From Prevotella sp. (lineage in GTDB: Bacteria > Bacteroidota > Bacteroidia > Bacteroidales > Bacteroidaceae), in the NCBI GenBank assembly GCA_017470345.1, contig JAFUEP010000032.1, positions 1-55,640 on the forward strand: a stretch of 55,640 nt of DNA, read 5' to 3'. A program made the position numbers and the translations under genes. Positions within the stretch are counted from its first letter, which is position 1. Each line of letters begins with the position of its first letter. Shown here piece after piece: positions 54,886 to 55,640 of this stretch. The notes under the pieces are model-generated. The model made no database searches. It had not been told where the DNA came from and was given only the letters and a program-made list of their open reading frames with translations.

Positions 54886-55089
54886 ATGACTCAACTGACA
54901 GTTTCCGTAGAAGATATTTCGATGCTTGACCAGATACGTCAGGCCATCAGTATGCTGCGAGGGGTAGCCTCCGTGACGCTGAAGCGACAGACAAAGACGG
55001 GTATGGACCGAGCCATTGACGACATCAAGAATGGCCGTGTCTATGAAGCCGACAGCGTGGAAGACCTTATCAAGCAGTGCAAAGCATGA
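54886..55089 (+). CDS. Antitoxin of a YafQ-type toxin-antitoxin pair
   Basis: A 67-residue cytoplasmic protein (MTQLTVSVEDISMLDQIRQA...). It has a short strand then a helix, a basic middle (TLKRQTKTGMDRAID) and an acidic helical end (VYEADSVEDLIKQC), a pattern of Bacteroidota RelB-like antitoxins, shorter than E. coli DinJ. Its stop overlaps the toxin start by ATGA, so they are translationally coupled. Such antitoxins bind and neutralise the toxin and repress their own promoter. Called mostly from the position before a recognisable toxin. Confidence 0.8.
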   Translation: MTQLTVSVEDISMLDQIRQAISMLRGVASVTLKRQTKTGMDRAIDDIKNGRVYEADSVEDLIKQCKA

Positions 55090-55376
55090 AATACAACCTT
55101 CGCTATACCGGCGAATTCAAACGCTCACTCAAACGTTGCCTCAAGCGAGGCTACGATGAGCAGTTGTTGACTGATGTGCTCAAAATCCTTGCCGCTGAGG
55201 GCCGTCTGCCTGAGAAATATAATCCTCACATCCTTCACGGCCAGTACGAAGGCTATTGGGAGTGTCACATCACTTCCAACTGGCTTCTTGTATGGGACCA
55301 AAACGACAGGGATTTAGTGTTGTTGATGACGAACACCGGCACTCATTCTGACCTATTCGGAAAGAATAGGAGGTAG
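55086..55376 (+). CDS. YafQ-family mRNA interferase toxin
   Basis: A 96-residue RelE-superfamily toxin that cuts mRNA on the ribosome. The YafQ signature is clear: KYNLRYTGEFKRSLKRCLKRG at the start (in two parts: KYNLRYTGEF, FKRSLKRCLKRG), then HILHGQYEGYWECHI and TNTGTHSDLF. The expected catalytic residues are present at His48, His61, His87 and Phe91. ATG 55086 overlaps the antitoxin stop; a GTG three codons earlier is less likely. Length matches the family, and the toxin looks intact. Confidence 0.9.
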   Translation: MKYNLRYTGEFKRSLKRCLKRGYDEQLLTDVLKILAAEGRLPEKYNPHILHGQYEGYWECHITSNWLLVWDQNDRDLVLLMTNTGTHSDLFGKNRR

Positions 55377-55457
55377 GGATCAGGGGGACTTTTGATCCGC
55401 TTAGCGGAAATCACAGGGGCGCTCGGGACTCCGCTCGCTTGGGATCAGGGGGACTCT
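55374..55457. repeat. Short relative of the GC-rich flanking repeat
   Basis: GGGATCAGGGGGACT occurs at about 55377 and again at about 55441, with TTTTGATCCGCTTAGCGGAA and GCGCTCGGGACTCCGCTCGC between. These words are shared with the copies around the BspA-like gene, but the order is scrambled. It abuts the toxin stop codon. Confidence 0.65.
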
Positions 55458-55500
55458 AATTTTGCGCTCTGATAGAATATATCAGAGCGCAAAATTAGAG
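55454..55500. terminator. Perfect 21-bp hairpin, likely bidirectional terminator
   Basis: 55454-55474 and 55480-55500 are exact reverse complements (the arm contains TAATTTTGCGCTCTGATA) with loop GAATA. It lies between the + strand toxin gene and a possible minus-strand gene ending at 55539, so a shared terminator is the simplest reading, though there is no T-run outside the stem. Confidence 0.65.
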
Positions 55501-55538
55501 CATTCTATGCTAAATTCCAAATATTGATTGATATTTAA

Positions 55539-55640
55539 CTATATATTTAACACTTGAGGAGCTAAGCTCACCTCATTACTCTTTCTATACACGTTATCGG
55601 GGTTGTATTTTACTCGATCTCTAACCATTGCCACGAGGAT
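55539..55640 (-). CDS. Possible 3' end of a minus-strand gene cut by the window edge
   Basis: On the minus strand one frame is open from the window edge for 33 codons and ends in TAG at 55539-55541; it reads ILVAMVRDRVKYNPDNVYRK and then SNEVSLAPQVLNI. The other two minus frames close early. The composition looks protein-like and the hairpin at 55454-55500 would end it. I do not recognise the family. Confidence 0.4.
   Translation of the reverse strand: MLVAMVRDRVKYNPDNVYRKSNEVSLAPQVLNI

Overview
The window looks like a chromosome segment of a gut or rumen Bacteroidota, most likely Prevotellaceae-like. The reasons are two SusC/SusD pairs, a one-protein hybrid two-component regulator, SusE/SusF-type lipoproteins, -7 boxes of the TAnnTTTG type used by Bacteroidota sigma-ABfr, short Prevotella-style C-terminal tails (YDLQGR...GI.I...), a BspA-like leucine-rich protein, and almost no Shine-Dalgarno sequences. 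Genes are very GC-rich with C/G third positions, while the spacers are AT-rich. I cannot name the species.

Region 1 (1-26355, all + strand) is a large polysaccharide utilization locus (PUL). In order it holds a DUF4965/glutaminase-like protein fused to a GH2 glycosidase, a GH125 alpha-1,6-mannosidase, a GH18-like TIM barrel with a beta/gamma-crystallin domain, SusC, SusD, a GH43-like propeller lipoprotein, an FG-GAP/VCBS protein, a small Ig-like secreted protein, an Asp-box (BNR, sialidase-like) protein, an unrecognised alpha/alpha-barrel protein, and the hybrid two-component regulator that probably controls the set. GH18 + GH125 + an Asp-box enzyme suggests a glycoprotein N-glycan or a mannan, but this is inference. 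A BaiN/HI0933-type flavoprotein (26589-27767) follows and looks unrelated.

Region 2 (28440-34643, + strand) is a tight cassette of four secreted proteins: a small tail-bearing protein, a 1077-residue multidomain protein ending in a FISUMP-like domain, a beta-helix protein, and a protein built of YWFD repeats. No enzyme is recognisable. The middles of two of these genes are AT-richer than their ends. A strong intrinsic terminator closes the cassette.

Region 3 (34792-48695) is a second PUL with two divergent arms. The minus arm has GH31, a SusF-like protein and a DUF4859 protein. The plus arm has SusC, SusD, SusE-like and an arabinanase-like GH43. No regulator for it lies in the window.

Region 4 (48696-55640) has a very large BspA-like LRR/DUF285 protein ending in a dockerin-like pair, flanked by inverted copies of a roughly 60-bp GC-rich repeat. 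A YafQ-type toxin-antitoxin pair follows, then a perfect 21-bp hairpin, then what may be the 3' end of a minus-strand gene cut by the window edge.

The most unusual signal is in the spacers. At about twelve places they are filled with locus-specific low-complexity 'phrases' (ACGAATT/AATTCGT, ATAACG, GAAAATTGAAGATT, AGTGAAG, TAGAGTG, ATCCCAAAATCC and others). Many are arranged as long imperfect palindromes: a left half in one orientation and a right half in the reverse complement. Some enter genes: a C-terminal linker, a signal peptide and two stop codons. A separate element of four 16-bp units with a 21-23 bp period occurs three times, and a 62-bp nested palindrome occurs three times. I know of no established name or function for these.
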